From IMG/VR virus record IMGVR_UViG_3300047661_000028, positions 1-48,317 of that record: DNA of 48,317 nucleotides. One strand, written 5' to 3'. The notes beneath the pieces are model-generated. The model saw only the letters and a list, made by a program, of their open reading frames with translations, searched no databases and was not told the origin of the DNA. The translations under genes and the position numbers were made by a program. This stretch comes from a virus. Positions 15,504 through 25,003 of the stretch are shown here, piece after piece (position 1 is the stretch's first letter; each line of letters begins with the position of its first letter).

Positions 15504-15892
15504 CAGCAAGAAAGTTCTTGGAGAGTTACCTCGATGCCAACAGCACGATAAACGCTAAACTCGACCAAATCCGGTGTTTGAAAGAACTCGCAACAAGAAC
15601 GACTCAAATATTTACAGACGAGAAAATGCTGACAACAGCAGCGATTGTTTCAGATATGGTTGATTTAGACAACGATATTAATGCAGATATTGAAGCGGTG
15701 CTTGCACTCAGACATCAGGTCGAGGGTACGATACAAGGACTGCCGAGCCGCAGATGCCGTGATGTTCTGCATTTGAGATACATCGAGGATAAGAAGTGGG
15801 AAGTGATAGCAGATGAACTTCATTACACAGAACGGAATGTGTATTACCTACACAACAAGGGACTCGAACTCATAGAAGAGATGCTTGCATAG
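15500..15892 (+). CDS. DUF1492 sigma-like late transcription activator
   Basis: A 130-residue protein of the DUF1492/ArpU-like group. Its C-terminal half resembles sigma region 4: LPSRRCRDVLHLRYIEDKKW followed by WEVIADELHYTERNVYYLH. It is the last early gene, placed directly before a terminator and the late genes, as expected for the activator of late transcription. Confidence 0.85.
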   Translation: MTARKFLESYLDANSTINAKLDQIRCLKELATRTTQIFTDEKMLTTAAIVSDMVDLDNDINADIEAVLALRHQVEGTIQGLPSRRCRDVLHLRYIEDKKWEVIADELHYTERNVYYLHNKGLELIEEMLA

Positions 15893-15938
15893 CATTTCAC
15901 TCTCACCATGTGTTATATTGTATAAGGAGCAGTAAGAG

Positions 15939-15973
15939 AAAAGGCGCTAACTCGAAAGGGTTAGGGCCTTTTT
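15939..15973 (+). terminator. Terminator between early and late regions
   Basis: Arms 15939-15951 and 15960-15972 pair with one mismatch around an 8-base loop, ending in TTTTT. It closes the early transcript about 45 bases after the sigma-like gene. A TATATTGTATAAGG stretch just upstream (about 15914-15927) could hold a late promoter -10. Confidence 0.75.
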
Positions 15974-16008
15974 CACTGCCCTCAACTGGCTTACAAGCAG
16001 GGAAAAAG

Positions 16009-16476
16009 GTGGTACACATCAGAGAGTTTGCACAATGGTTCTACAAAGGGAAAGCATGGAGGGCATGTCGCAATGGATATTACTTATCACAACACGGTAT
16101 CTGTGAGCGCTGTGGCGGAGCAGGACGCATCGTTCATCACAAGAAGTACATAACAGCGGCAAACATCAATAATTCAAGCGTATCACTCGATTGGAGCAAC
16201 CTCGAATTATTGTGTGACTCTTGCCATCAAAAAGAACATCAGAAATCGCAGAATACCAGTGAAAACACACGTTTTGATGCCAATGGCGACCTCATACAAG
16301 CCCCCCCACCCTTGGAAAAGGTTTGCATTCCCCAAGACCACGTACCCAACATTCGTGTACCTCGATTTTCCCTTTTCAATAAAAAAGGAGTTTATGATGA
16401 CATTCCAAAAACTGAAAACTGCCGATTTGCTGCCGGCGAACTACAATCCGCGCAAAGACCTGCAGCCGACCGATAG
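16009..16476 (+). CDS. HNH endonuclease
   Basis: A phage HNH endonuclease of about 155 residues, located before the terminase genes, where such enzymes assist cohesive-end cutting with the terminase. Seen are CERCG, the metal-binding HHKKYI, SNLELLCDSCH and KEHQK. GTG 16009 follows AGGGA, and the frame is also open upstream to 15910. The C-terminal tail beyond about residue 85 is unusual: it crosses a run of seven C (16301-16307) and overlaps the next gene by 80 bases. Related proteins normally end near residue 100, so the tail may be a frame extension. Confidence 0.8.
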   Translation: MVHIREFAQWFYKGKAWRACRNGYYLSQHGICERCGGAGRIVHHKKYITAANINNSSVSLDWSNLELLCDSCHQKEHQKSQNTSENTRFDANGDLIQAPPPLEKVCIPQDHVPNIRVPRFSLFNKKGVYDDIPKTENCRFAAGELQSAQRPAADR

Positions 16477-17722
16477 CGAATACAAAAAGATAAAGCGCAG
16501 CATTGAAGAGTTTGGATATGTCGACCCAATCATCGTCAACAAAGACAAGACGGTGGTAGGAGGCCACCAACGCCTAAAGGTTTTGAAAGACCTCGGCTTC
16601 GATGAAATCGATTGTGTGGTTGTCGACGTTGACAAAGACCATGAGAAAGCATTGAACATCGCACTCAACAAAATAAGTGGCGAGTGGGATAACACCCGCC
16701 TCGCAGACTTACTCCAAGAGCTCGACACCGGCGCATTTGACGTTGAGTTGACCGGCTTTGACCTTGACGAGATAGCCGCGCTGTTGGCACCAACCGACCA
16801 AGAGGTGGTTGAGGACGACTTCAACGTGGAAACCGCAGCCAAGGACATAAAGGAGCCCATAACACACAAGGGCGACATTTGGCAACTCGGCCGCCACCGC
16901 CTTATATGCGGCGACAGCACCGAACAAAAAGCCATCGCACAACTCATGGACGGCATGCAGGCGCGGTTGATAATCACCGACCCACCATACAACGTTAACT
17001 ACGAGGGCGGCACAGGATTAAAAATCAAAAACGACAATATGGGCGACAGCGCCTTTTATGAATTTTTGGTAAACGCTTACAATCGCATGTTTGAGTCAGC
17101 CGAACCCGGCTGCCCAATTTATGTGTTCCACGCCGACACCGAGGGACTCAATTTCCGCCAAGCATATGCTGACGCAGGCTTCAAACTTTCCGAGTGTCTG
17201 ATATGGGTCAAAAACTCCCTTGTTCTCGGACATCAAGACTATCACTGGAAACACGAACCCATCCTTTACGGGTGGAAAGAGGGCGGGGCTCACCATTGGT
17301 ACGGCAACCGCGACAAGGACACCGTGCAAGAGGACAACATCAACATCGGCAAACTCACCAAAGCGCAAATGGGCGACTTACTCAAGGAACTGCTCAAGGG
17401 CAAAGAGGACACGACCATCATCCGAGAGGATAAGCCATCGAGGAACGACGTTCACCCAACGATGAAACCATTGAAGCTGATTGGTAGCCTTATGAAAAAC
17501 TCAAGTACCCACGGCGACATCGTACTCGACAGTTTTGGCGGGAGCGGCAGCACCCTAATGGCGGCAGAACAACTCGGCCGGACATGCTACACAAGCGAAT
17601 TTGACGAGGTGTACTGCGACGTTATCATCAAGCGATGGGAGGATTTCACCGGAGAAATTGCCGTGAGAATAACCGAGGGTGGTGAGAGCGATGCCAAGAC
17701 AGCCGGTAGCTGTAGAGAATAA
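16397..17722 (+). CDS. ParB-like nuclease domain fused to DNA methyltransferase
   Basis: A 441-residue protein. Residues 1 to about 95 are a ParB/Srx-type domain (NPRKDLQPT, then VVGGHQRLKVLKDLG). The rest is a beta-class amino-methyltransferase: catalytic DPPY at 195-198, and the SAM-binding motif DSFGGSGSTLMAAEQ near 378. It would methylate adenine N6 or cytosine N4 in phage DNA. This fusion is common just upstream of phage terminases. ATG 16397 is 6 bases after AGGAG; ATG 16394 is the alternative. Confidence 0.92.
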   Translation: MTFQKLKTADLLPANYNPRKDLQPTDSEYKKIKRSIEEFGYVDPIIVNKDKTVVGGHQRLKVLKDLGFDEIDCVVVDVDKDHEKALNIALNKISGEWDNTRLADLLQELDTGAFDVELTGFDLDEIAALLAPTDQEVVEDDFNVETAAKDIKEPITHKGDIWQLGRHRLICGDSTEQKAIAQLMDGMQARLIITDPPYNVNYEGGTGLKIKNDNMGDSAFYEFLVNAYNRMFESAEPGCPIYVFHADTEGLNFRQAYADAGFKLSECLIWVKNSLVLGHQDYHWKHEPILYGWKEGGAHHWYGNRDKDTVQEDNINIGKLTKAQMGDLLKELLKGKEDTTIIREDKPSRNDVHPTMKPLKLIGSLMKNSSTHGDIVLDSFGGSGSTLMAAEQLGRTCYTSEFDEVYCDVIIKRWEDFTGEIAVRITEGGESDAKTAGSCRE

Positions 17723-18188
17723 CAAGAAACACCTCACAATTGCCGAGAAGCAGCGACGGGAAAACAATGAGCAAGCCATAAAGCCAAAAAGAAAAGGCAA
17801 GATTGTGTGTCCCGATTATCTCGATGATACGGCAAAGGCGGAATTTGCCCGGGTGGTCAAGGAATTTAAAAACTTCGACATTCTCACGAGCATCGACAGC
17901 ACCTCACTCGCAATTTGTTGCGATGCCTACAGCAAGTGGAAGCAAGCGACCGAATTTGTGAACCGCACCGGACTAATGCGAGTCAAAGAGGGCAGATACG
18001 GTGACAAGACCATAGAAAATAACCCGGCGGTCAAAGATGCGCTCCGATACGGCGAGTTGTATCGCAAAATGAGCGTGGAGTGTGGTTTGACACCAAACGC
18101 AAGACTTCGGCTGGCAGCGAAAGACACGACCGAGAGCGAACCGCAAGACGAGTTATATCAATTTTTGAAGTCGACCACCGCGCCATGA
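17691..18188 (+). CDS. terS: Terminase small subunit, P27 family
   Basis: A 165-residue P27-type small terminase (Terminase_4), which recognises the packaging site and recruits the large subunit. LDDTAKAEFARVVKEFKNFD and TSIDSTSLAICCDAYSKWKQ are typical helices; the C-terminal part includes SVECGLTPNARLRL. ATG 17691 is preceded by GGTGGTGAG and lies inside the end of the methyltransferase gene. The stop overlaps terL by four bases. Confidence 0.9.
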   Translation: MPRQPVAVENNKKHLTIAEKQRRENNEQAIKPKRKGKIVCPDYLDDTAKAEFARVVKEFKNFDILTSIDSTSLAICCDAYSKWKQATEFVNRTGLMRVKEGRYGDKTIENNPAVKDALRYGELYRKMSVECGLTPNARLRLAAKDTTESEPQDELYQFLKSTTAP

Positions 18189-19828
18189 ACTGGGTCATCA
18201 AGTACAACACCGAAATCCAAACGGGCAAGACCGTCACCTCTGCCAGAGTAAAAAAGGTTTACGCCCGATTGGTGGCAGACATCAAGAACAAGAAAAGTCC
18301 GTGGAAATACGATGACGGCAAGGCGAACCGAGCGGTCAATTTCATCGAAGCGTTCTGCCGACAGAGCAAAGGCGAATGGCTGGGTCAAAAGATTGACCTC
18401 GGTATGTTTCAAAAGGCGTTCATCTCGGCACTGTTTGGCATTGTCAGTAAAAAGACGGGTCTGCGAAGATTTCGAGAAACCCTGTTCCTCATTGCCCGTA
18501 AAAACGGCAAAAGCACCATGCTATCGGCAATCGCACTTTACATGTTGGTGGCCGATGGCGAGGGCGGCGCGGAGATTTACAGCGTCGCTACAAAGAAAGA
18601 CCAAGCGAAGATCGTGTTTAATGAAGCGGTCAACATGGTGCGACAATCGCCATCACTCAGTAAGCACCTACGCAAGCGCAAGAGCGACATATACTTCCCT
18701 CTTACGTTTTCCAAGATGGAAGCTCTGGCTTCTGACAGTAACAGCCTTGATGGATTAAACAGCCACTGCGTCATCATCGATGAACTTCACGCCATCAAGG
18801 ACAGAAATCTGTACGAGGTTATGAAGCAGAGCATGAGCGCCAGACGGCAGCCATTGCTCGTTATGATTACGACGAGCGGAACGGTTCGAGAGTGTATCTA
18901 TGATGACATGTATGATTACGCCGTAAAAATTGCTGACGGCCTCATTCAAGATGACAAGTTTCTTCCCATATTATATGAACTCGACGAGCGAAGCGAGTGG
19001 ACGGACTGGAAAATGTGGTCGAAAGCGAACCCGGCGCTCGGCACGATTAAAAAAATCGAAGATTTGTCTGCCAAGGTGGAACGCGCCAAGAACAATCCGT
19101 CCGACCTTTCAGGCATTCTGTGTAAGGACTTCAACATTCGCGATACGGTCGCCGGAATGTGGCTCAACTTTGATGATGTGAACAATGAAAGTACGTTCGA
19201 CATTGATGAAGTGCGCGATTGTTACGCCGTGAGCGGCAACGATTTGTCAGCCACAACCGACCTTACATGCGCCACCCTACTAATCATGAAATCAGACAGC
19301 GACCGCAAGTATGTTCTGCAAATGTATTTCTTACCGGAGGAACTGCTCGCACGGCGCATACAAGAAGATAAGATACCATACGACAAGTGGCACGAGCGTG
19401 GGCTACTGCGGCTGTGCTGCGGAAGCAAGGTAAACTACAGCGACGTTACCGCATGGTATGTCGAGATGTACACGAAATACGGCATACGGCCACTTTGGAA
19501 TTATTACGACCCGTGGAACTCGCGGTATTGGGTACAGGAAATGGTCGATACCGGCTTTGAAATGTGTGAATGCAGGCAGGGCAGCAGAACGCTGTCACAG
19601 CCGATGAAAGAACTCGAAGCCGACCTTAAAGACCACCTGATTAATTACAACAATAACCCAATTTTAAAATGGTGTCTCACAAACACCAGCGTCGAGCGCG
19701 ACAAGAACGACAACATCCGACCCATCAAGGGCAGAAGCAACCGCCTCCGCATTGACGGCGCAGTCAGTTTGCTAATTGCTTACTGTGCTTTGTTTGAGCG
19801 CATGGCAGATTACAAAGCGATGATTTAA
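18185..19828 (+). CDS. terL: Terminase large subunit
   Basis: A 547-residue large terminase of the Terminase_1 (PF03354) group. The ATPase has Walker A ARKNGKST (about 104) and Walker B CVIIDELHAI (about 197), followed by the coupling motif TTSGT. The C-terminal RNase-H-like nuclease half contains SGNDLSATTDLT (first acidic cluster) and a final RIDGAVSLLIA. It powers packaging and cuts the genome. ATG 18185 overlaps the terS stop. Confidence 0.95.
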   Translation: MNWVIKYNTEIQTGKTVTSARVKKVYARLVADIKNKKSPWKYDDGKANRAVNFIEAFCRQSKGEWLGQKIDLGMFQKAFISALFGIVSKKTGLRRFRETLFLIARKNGKSTMLSAIALYMLVADGEGGAEIYSVATKKDQAKIVFNEAVNMVRQSPSLSKHLRKRKSDIYFPLTFSKMEALASDSNSLDGLNSHCVIIDELHAIKDRNLYEVMKQSMSARRQPLLVMITTSGTVRECIYDDMYDYAVKIADGLIQDDKFLPILYELDERSEWTDWKMWSKANPALGTIKKIEDLSAKVERAKNNPSDLSGILCKDFNIRDTVAGMWLNFDDVNNESTFDIDEVRDCYAVSGNDLSATTDLTCATLLIMKSDSDRKYVLQMYFLPEELLARRIQEDKIPYDKWHERGLLRLCCGSKVNYSDVTAWYVEMYTKYGIRPLWNYYDPWNSRYWVQEMVDTGFEMCECRQGSRTLSQPMKELEADLKDHLINYNNNPILKWCLTNTSVERDKNDNIRPIKGRSNRLRIDGAVSLLIAYCALFERMADYKAMI

Positions 19829-19845
19829 GAAGGTGAAAGTACAGC

Positions 19846-21144
19846 ATGGCGAAACAGGAAAAGCGTGGTCTTTTTGAAACCTTGTTCAGCAAGAAACCAT
19901 CGACACCTGCGCAAACAACGCAACTAAAAATGTTAAACGCCTACACGCCATATTTTATGTCGTATAGTGGCGAACCTTACGACAACGACATTGTGCGCTC
20001 GGCGGTTCACGCCATCGCAAGCAATGCAGCCAAGCTAAAGCCGAACCACATAAGGCGCAGCGGCGGCACAATTTCAAAGACGGACTCACAGCTTGAATGG
20101 CTGCTCCAGTACAGACCGAACCCTTACATGAATACCTATGATTTTCTCTATAAAACCATCACGCAGTTACTTCTGACAAACAACGCATTCGTGTATGTCA
20201 TGCCCGACGAGATAACCGGAAAGCCGGTCGGCTTTTATCCAATTAACAGCATTGGTGTGGATTTACTCGAAGCGGTCGGTGACGATGGCACAGTATATGC
20301 GAAGTTTTATTTTATGAACGGCAAAACGGTTGTGGTTCCTTACGACGACATCATCCATTTGCGGCGCTTTTACTACAAGAACGACATGTATGGCGAAACA
20401 CACAACACGGCGCTGACACCAGTCCTGCAGGTGATAACGACAATCAACTCAGGCATCATCAATGCGGTCAAAAGTTCCGCAAATCTGCGTGGCCTTTTAA
20501 AATTCACGCAGAACATGATGAAGCCGGAGGACATAAAGAAGCAGCGCGATGACTTCATCACGGATTACATGGATATCACGAACAACGGCGGCATCGCGGC
20601 GCTTGACGCCAAGGCGGATTATACCGAACTAAAAGGCGATCCGAAAATCATCGACGACAAGACAATGAGCCTTGTGCGCGATGAGGTGTATCGCTATTTC
20701 AATATTTCAGAGTCAATCGTTACAAGCAATTACAACGAGGACCAGTGGAACGCTTTTTATGAATCGGTCATCGAACCGCTGACCCTTCAAATGAGCCTCG
20801 AATTCACGACCAAAGTGTTCAGCGAAAAGGAACTCGGCTACGGCAACGAAATAGTCTTTGAAGCCAACCGACTCCAGTATTCCAGCGCCAAGACAAAGAT
20901 ATCGCTGGCACAGAACCTCGGTCCACTTGGCATGTTCACCATTGACGAGTTGCGTGAAATCTTCGACTTAGCACCCCTGCCAAACGGTGAAGGTAACAAG
21001 CGAATGCAGACCTTGAATGTGGTGGACGCCACAAAAGCAAACAAATATCAGGTAGGAGAGGATGAACCCAATGTCCAAGAAGGAAATGAAAATCCAGCGC
21101 CGGGAGATGGAAGTCAGAGCGGTGATGGAGCCGGAGCAGACTGA
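19846..21144 (+). CDS. Portal protein, HK97 type
   Basis: A 432-residue portal protein that forms the dodecameric ring at the capsid vertex. Seen are YDNDIVRSAVHAIASNAAKLK near the N-terminus, LLTNNAFVYVMPD and HLRRFYYKNDMYG in the core, and PLPNGEGNKRMQTLN near the C-terminus, typical of Phage_portal PF04860. AGAAGGTG lies upstream of ATG 19846. Its last 83 bases overlap the protease gene. Confidence 0.95.
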   Translation: MAKQEKRGLFETLFSKKPSTPAQTTQLKMLNAYTPYFMSYSGEPYDNDIVRSAVHAIASNAAKLKPNHIRRSGGTISKTDSQLEWLLQYRPNPYMNTYDFLYKTITQLLLTNNAFVYVMPDEITGKPVGFYPINSIGVDLLEAVGDDGTVYAKFYFMNGKTVVVPYDDIIHLRRFYYKNDMYGETHNTALTPVLQVITTINSGIINAVKSSANLRGLLKFTQNMMKPEDIKKQRDDFITDYMDITNNGGIAALDAKADYTELKGDPKIIDDKTMSLVRDEVYRYFNISESIVTSNYNEDQWNAFYESVIEPLTLQMSLEFTTKVFSEKELGYGNEIVFEANRLQYSSAKTKISLAQNLGPLGMFTIDELREIFDLAPLPNGEGNKRMQTLNVVDATKANKYQVGEDEPNVQEGNENPAPGDGSQSGDGAGAD

Positions 21145-21685
21145 TTCCCGCATCGTCGAAGGTTACGCCGTTCGCTTCAATGAACCGGCCAATTTTACCG
21201 TAGGCGACACCGAGTACCGGGAAATCATCGACAGGATGGCGCTTGACAAGACAGATATGTCGGACGTACCCATGAAATATAACCATTCTGACAGTTTCAT
21301 GATTATGGCACGAACCCGCAACAAAACTCTGCAACTTTTGACGGATGATAACGGCTTGAAAATTAGAGCACAACTCGCTGACACCACAGATGGCCGCGAC
21401 CTTTACGAGTTGATTAAGCGTGGCGATGTTGACAAAATGTCGTTTGCCTTCACTGTGCGCAAGGACGATTATAACAACAAGACGCACACCCGGACGATTC
21501 GCGACATCGACAAATTATATGACGTGAGCGCGGTGGATTTCCCCGCTTATGATACAACCTCCATCAGTGCGCGGAGCTTTTTCGAACTGGAGAGCGAGAA
21601 TGAGCGCAAGGAACTGGACAGGACCGAAGCGCGCCGGAGAAAACAGCAGCAGATAAAATCACTACTTGAATTATGGAGGAAATAA
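21062..21685 (+). CDS. HK97-type prohead protease
   Basis: A 207-residue prohead protease (Peptidase U35 type) that cleaves scaffold segments during head maturation. Catalytic candidates are H75 in KYNHSD and S127 in DKMSFAF. EGYAVRFNEPA and YDVSAVDFPAYDTTSISAR are family signatures. The large overlap with portal and close link to capsid are standard. Start ATG 21062 follows TAGGAGAGG. Confidence 0.95.
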   Translation: MNPMSKKEMKIQRREMEVRAVMEPEQTDSRIVEGYAVRFNEPANFTVGDTEYREIIDRMALDKTDMSDVPMKYNHSDSFMIMARTRNKTLQLLTDDNGLKIRAQLADTTDGRDLYELIKRGDVDKMSFAFTVRKDDYNNKTHTRTIRDIDKLYDVSAVDFPAYDTTSISARSFFELESENERKELDRTEARRRKQQQIKSLLELWRK

Positions 21686-21687
21686 GC

Positions 21688-22842
21688 ATGAACAAAAGAT
21701 TACAGGAAATCGAACTTCGCCTCAAGACCATTGAGGGCGAAATTGAAACAGACGATGCCGACCTTGATGCGCTTGATACCGAGGTTAGAAATCTCAAGAC
21801 TGAGAAAGACAAAATCGAAAAGCGGCAGCAGATTGCTGCAGGCATTGCGAGTGGCACCATCGAAAACCGCACCATCCAAAAGCCTTCTATTGCTGCCATG
21901 TTTGATTTTGACCGCGAATCTGTGGCAAGCGCGCCAGAGTATCGCAGTGCCTACCTCAAAAGATTGCAGGGCAAAGTACTCACCGAAATCGAGCAGAGGG
22001 CGCTGACTACCGGCACAGGCTCCGCAGGCGCAGCCGTACCGACTACCACGCTTGACCTCGTTATCCAAAAGCTCCGTCAGTTTTCCGTGCTTTTCCCGCT
22101 CATCAAGGTTTCGTATGTTCCAAGCAATCTGTCGCTCGTTGTTGCGAACGCCTTGAATTCGGCAACATGGAAAGCCGAAGGAGTGGCAGGCACAGCGGCA
22201 GATGATACCGTCAACAGCATTAATTTGACTGGTTTCGAACTGATTAAACTCGTGCAAATTTCAGCGGCAGCCGATGCAATGACCATTGATGCCTTCGAGG
22301 AATACATAGCTGACCAACTCGGTCGCCAGATGTCCATCGCCATAGAAAACGCTATTTTAAATGGTACCGGGGCTGGACAAGCGACAGGAATCCTCACCGG
22401 TGTGACTTGGGATGCTACCAACAGCGGCACATACCCAAAGACCAATGGTATCGGATACAATGACTTTGTAAATGCGCGAGCGTTGCTCGGCACCATGTAC
22501 CGCAACAACGGCGTGTGGGTGTTCAACGGGCAATCCGAAGCAGCCGTTATGCTCATTAAAGATGGCTATGGTCGCCCGTTATTTAACGCCGACCCGGCAG
22601 GAAGTTTCCCCGGCAAAATTCTTGGCAATCCGTATATTGTCGATGATTATGTGCCAATTGACACTTTCCTGTTTGGCTGCTTCGATTACTACTATATGAA
22701 CTTTACCAAAGCTCCTCAGATTGACGTTTCAAGAGAAGCGGCATTCACCAGTGGTATGCTCACTTACAGAGGCCTTGCTGTGGCAGATGGCAAACCGGCG
22801 CTTTCCGAAGCTTTTGTAAAGCTGACTCGCAGCGCGACATAA
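21688..22842 (+). CDS. Major capsid protein, HK97 fold
   Basis: A 384-residue major capsid protein. The N-terminal coiled-coil delta domain (about 1-60) would act as internal scaffold and be removed by the protease. From about 85 the HK97 gp5 fold follows, with AVPTTTLDLVIQKLRQFSVL, ADQLGRQMSIAIENAILNGTG and YRGLAVADGKPALSEAFVKL. ATG 21688 has GGAGG at 21675-21679. Confidence 0.95.
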   Translation: MNKRLQEIELRLKTIEGEIETDDADLDALDTEVRNLKTEKDKIEKRQQIAAGIASGTIENRTIQKPSIAAMFDFDRESVASAPEYRSAYLKRLQGKVLTEIEQRALTTGTGSAGAAVPTTTLDLVIQKLRQFSVLFPLIKVSYVPSNLSLVVANALNSATWKAEGVAGTAADDTVNSINLTGFELIKLVQISAAADAMTIDAFEEYIADQLGRQMSIAIENAILNGTGAGQATGILTGVTWDATNSGTYPKTNGIGYNDFVNARALLGTMYRNNGVWVFNGQSEAAVMLIKDGYGRPLFNADPAGSFPGKILGNPYIVDDYVPIDTFLFGCFDYYYMNFTKAPQIDVSREAAFTSGMLTYRGLAVADGKPALSEAFVKLTRSAT

Positions 22843-22860
22843 GTGAAAGGACGATAGAAA

Positions 22861-23148
22861 ATGGCAATGCTTGATGATGTGAAAGATGCCCTCCGTGTGA
22901 GCGCCAGCGATAAAGACACCGAAATAAGTGACCTTATAGCGGCGGCGCAGGCTGACCTCACCCTCGCGGGTGTGCTTTTGACCAAGGCGGAGGATGATAC
23001 CGACGCGCTCATCAAGCGGGCCATCGTTCTCTATGCCAAGGCGAACTACGGATGGGATAATCAAGAAGCCGAGCGCTTCCAAGAGTGCTATGAACACCTC
23101 AAAGGTTCGCTGACGCTTGCGAGCGATTACACGACAGCGGAGGGATAA
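22861..23148 (+). CDS. Head-tail connector, gp6-like
   Basis: A 95-residue helical adaptor (Phage_gp6-like). MLDDVKDALRVS, LIAAAQADLTLAGV and a C-terminal helical segment with AIVLYAKANYGW are characteristic. It docks under the portal. Its place directly after the capsid gene agrees. Confidence 0.85.
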   Translation: MAMLDDVKDALRVSASDKDTEISDLIAAAQADLTLAGVLLTKAEDDTDALIKRAIVLYAKANYGWDNQEAERFQECYEHLKGSLTLASDYTTAEG

Positions 23149-23151
23149 CCA

Positions 23152-23484
23152 ATGAGAGCCGACCGCGACAAGAAAATCACCATCAAGGGCAAGGGCATCG
23201 ACGCAGACGGACAGAATGAGTACGGAGAACCGAACCCGGCGGATTATAAGGACGTTGCCACAAATGTGTGGGCGTCCATCTCACCTGTCTTTGGCAAGGA
23301 ATATTGGCAAGCGGAGCAGGTGCAGTCGAAAACCACCACCCGGATAGAACTCGACTTCATAGCGGGCATCGACCGGAGCATGATGGTATTTTACGGCGAG
23401 CGCACCTTTGAAATCTTGTCGGTCATTGACATCAAGGAAATGCACCGGACGCTCCAATTAATGTGTAAGGAGCTGGGCCCATGA
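23152..23484 (+). CDS. Head-tail joining / head closure protein
   Basis: A 110-residue protein of the SPP1 gp16-like head-tail adaptor group: VWASISPVFGKEYWQAEQVQ and the closing FEILSVIDIKEMHRTLQLMC are typical. GGAGGG precedes ATG 23152. The stop overlaps the next start by four bases. Confidence 0.85.
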   Translation: MRADRDKKITIKGKGIDADGQNEYGEPNPADYKDVATNVWASISPVFGKEYWQAEQVQSKTTTRIELDFIAGIDRSMMVFYGERTFEILSVIDIKEMHRTLQLMCKELGP

Positions 23485-23918
23485 GTGAGCGAGCCAGAGG
23501 ACTAAAAGTTGATATTCTCGGCACTGACGAGGTGGAGCTTCTGTTTAAAAACATCGACCTTATAAGCGAACAAGTACTTGATGAAGCCGCCTATGCGGGA
23601 GCGGAAATTGTCAAGGCAGACGCTAAAAGCCGAGCGCCCGTTGATACCGGCGACCTTAAGAGCGCAATCGATATCCTCAAAAAAGAGAAGTCAAAGAACC
23701 CAATAAAAAAGGCAGCCTACCAGATAGGACCACGATACAAGTCCAAAAAGAATCCGGACGGCGTCAACTATGGACTTCTTGTCGAGTTCGGTCATAAGAC
23801 TGCATCCGGGAATACCGTCCCGGCGCACCCTTACCTTCGCCCAGCGGTTGACAACAATCGCGGCAAGGTAATGAGTGTGGTTTTAAGGAAATTCTATGAC
23901 GCGATAGGACGGCTATAA
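23481..23918 (+). CDS. HK97 gp10-like tail completion protein
   Basis: A 145-residue protein of the HK97-gp10_like family. The N-terminal helix is followed by KSRAPVDTGDLKSAI, and then by NYGLLVEFGHKTASGNTVPA and HPYLRPAVDNN, all family landmarks. It joins tail tube and head connector. Confidence 0.92.
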   Translation: MSERARGLKVDILGTDEVELLFKNIDLISEQVLDEAAYAGAEIVKADAKSRAPVDTGDLKSAIDILKKEKSKNPIKKAAYQIGPRYKSKKNPDGVNYGLLVEFGHKTASGNTVPAHPYLRPAVDNNRGKVMSVVLRKFYDAIGRL

Positions 23919-23919
23919 C

Positions 23920-24291
23920 ATGATTGAGAAGTATTTAAAAGACAAGGTATGCGACCTTGTACCGACCCTCGTGGGGCGGATATTCCCGACAGCGGCTCCC
24001 ACGAAAACCGCCCTGCCATACAGCGTTTACAGTTGCACCGGCAGCGAGGAACAAACCACGCTGATGGGCGACAACCCACTATTCACCGAGAACATACAGC
24101 TTGACATTTACACGGAAACGTACAAAGAAGCCAAAGGATACTTTGATACGCTGCGCATGGCGCTCCTCGATTATCGCGGAGATTTAGCCGGGTACCCAGT
24201 CAAGCGAGTAAAAGTGGTAAGCGCGATGGATGGCTACGAGCCCGATGTATTGGAGCAAAAATCAACCCTCGAATTTGAAATTTATTATTAG
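23920..24291 (+). CDS. Tail terminator-like protein (DUF3168-like)
   Basis: A 123-residue protein in the position of the tail terminator. The pattern PYSVYSCTGSEEQTT, then QLDIYTETYKEAKGY and DTLRMALLD, resembles the DUF3168/gpU-like fold. It would cap the tail tube during assembly. The family assignment rests partly on gene order. Confidence 0.75.
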   Translation: MIEKYLKDKVCDLVPTLVGRIFPTAAPTKTALPYSVYSCTGSEEQTTLMGDNPLFTENIQLDIYTETYKEAKGYFDTLRMALLDYRGDLAGYPVKRVKVVSAMDGYEPDVLEQKSTLEFEIYY

Positions 24292-24304
24292 GAGCGTGTA
24301 ATTT

Positions 24305-24982
24305 ATGCCTAATCTCGCTTATGGAACGTACCTACAAATCGCGGGTGCAAACACCATCGCAGGATTGCAGGATATACAAGGACTTGACGTAAAGTCAAAC
24401 ACCATCGACACCACAAACCTCGGCAGTGCGTCGATGTTCAAAGAATTCATGGCGGGCTTCAAGGAAGTCTCAGACCTTACGGTTACCGGCTTTTTTCAAC
24501 CCGATGACAGCAACGGTCAGATGCAAATGTGGTCACTTTTAAACAGCGGCGTGAAAACGGCGTTTTCCATTGTGTTTCCTTTCGGCGCGAGTTGGACTTT
24601 TACAGCAATCGTGACTGGATTTAAGACCGGAGCCAAGACAGAGGAGAGTGTGCCTTTCGACTCAACTCTGAAAATAACCGGCGCACCGACACTCAGCGTG
24701 ACAGCATCATCCGGATTGTCCGCTCTGACAACAACGGCGACCGCACTTTCTCCGAGTTTCTCAAGCTCAATTTATGAGTATTCGGCAACAGCTACAATCT
24801 CAACCATCACCGTAACACCTACCGCAACCGGAACCATTACGGTCAACGGCGCGGGCGTCACTTCCGGCTCGGCATCGGCGGCAATAGCCATTACCAGCGG
24901 CGCAATTACGAATGTGACCATCACCGAGCAGGATAGCGGCAAGGTCGCGAAAAGCTATCTCATTCACGTTTATCACGCTTAA
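24305..24982 (+). CDS. Major tail tube protein with C-terminal Ig-like domain
   Basis: A 225-residue tail tube protein. Residues 1 to about 130 form the tube domain (QDIQGLDVKSNTIDTTNLGS, then SVPFDSTLKITGAPTL). Residues about 131-225 are a Thr/Ser-rich beta-sandwich of the cadherin-like type (LSPSFSSSIYEYSATA, and TNVTITEQDSGKVAKSY), which would decorate the tail surface and may bind glycans. AGGAGCG lies upstream of ATG 24305. Confidence 0.85.
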   Translation: MPNLAYGTYLQIAGANTIAGLQDIQGLDVKSNTIDTTNLGSASMFKEFMAGFKEVSDLTVTGFFQPDDSNGQMQMWSLLNSGVKTAFSIVFPFGASWTFTAIVTGFKTGAKTEESVPFDSTLKITGAPTLSVTASSGLSALTTTATALSPSFSSSIYEYSATATISTITVTPTATGTITVNGAGVTSGSASAAIAITSGAITNVTITEQDSGKVAKSYLIHVYHA

Positions 24983-25003
24983 TTTTGAGAATGGAGAATT
25001 AGC

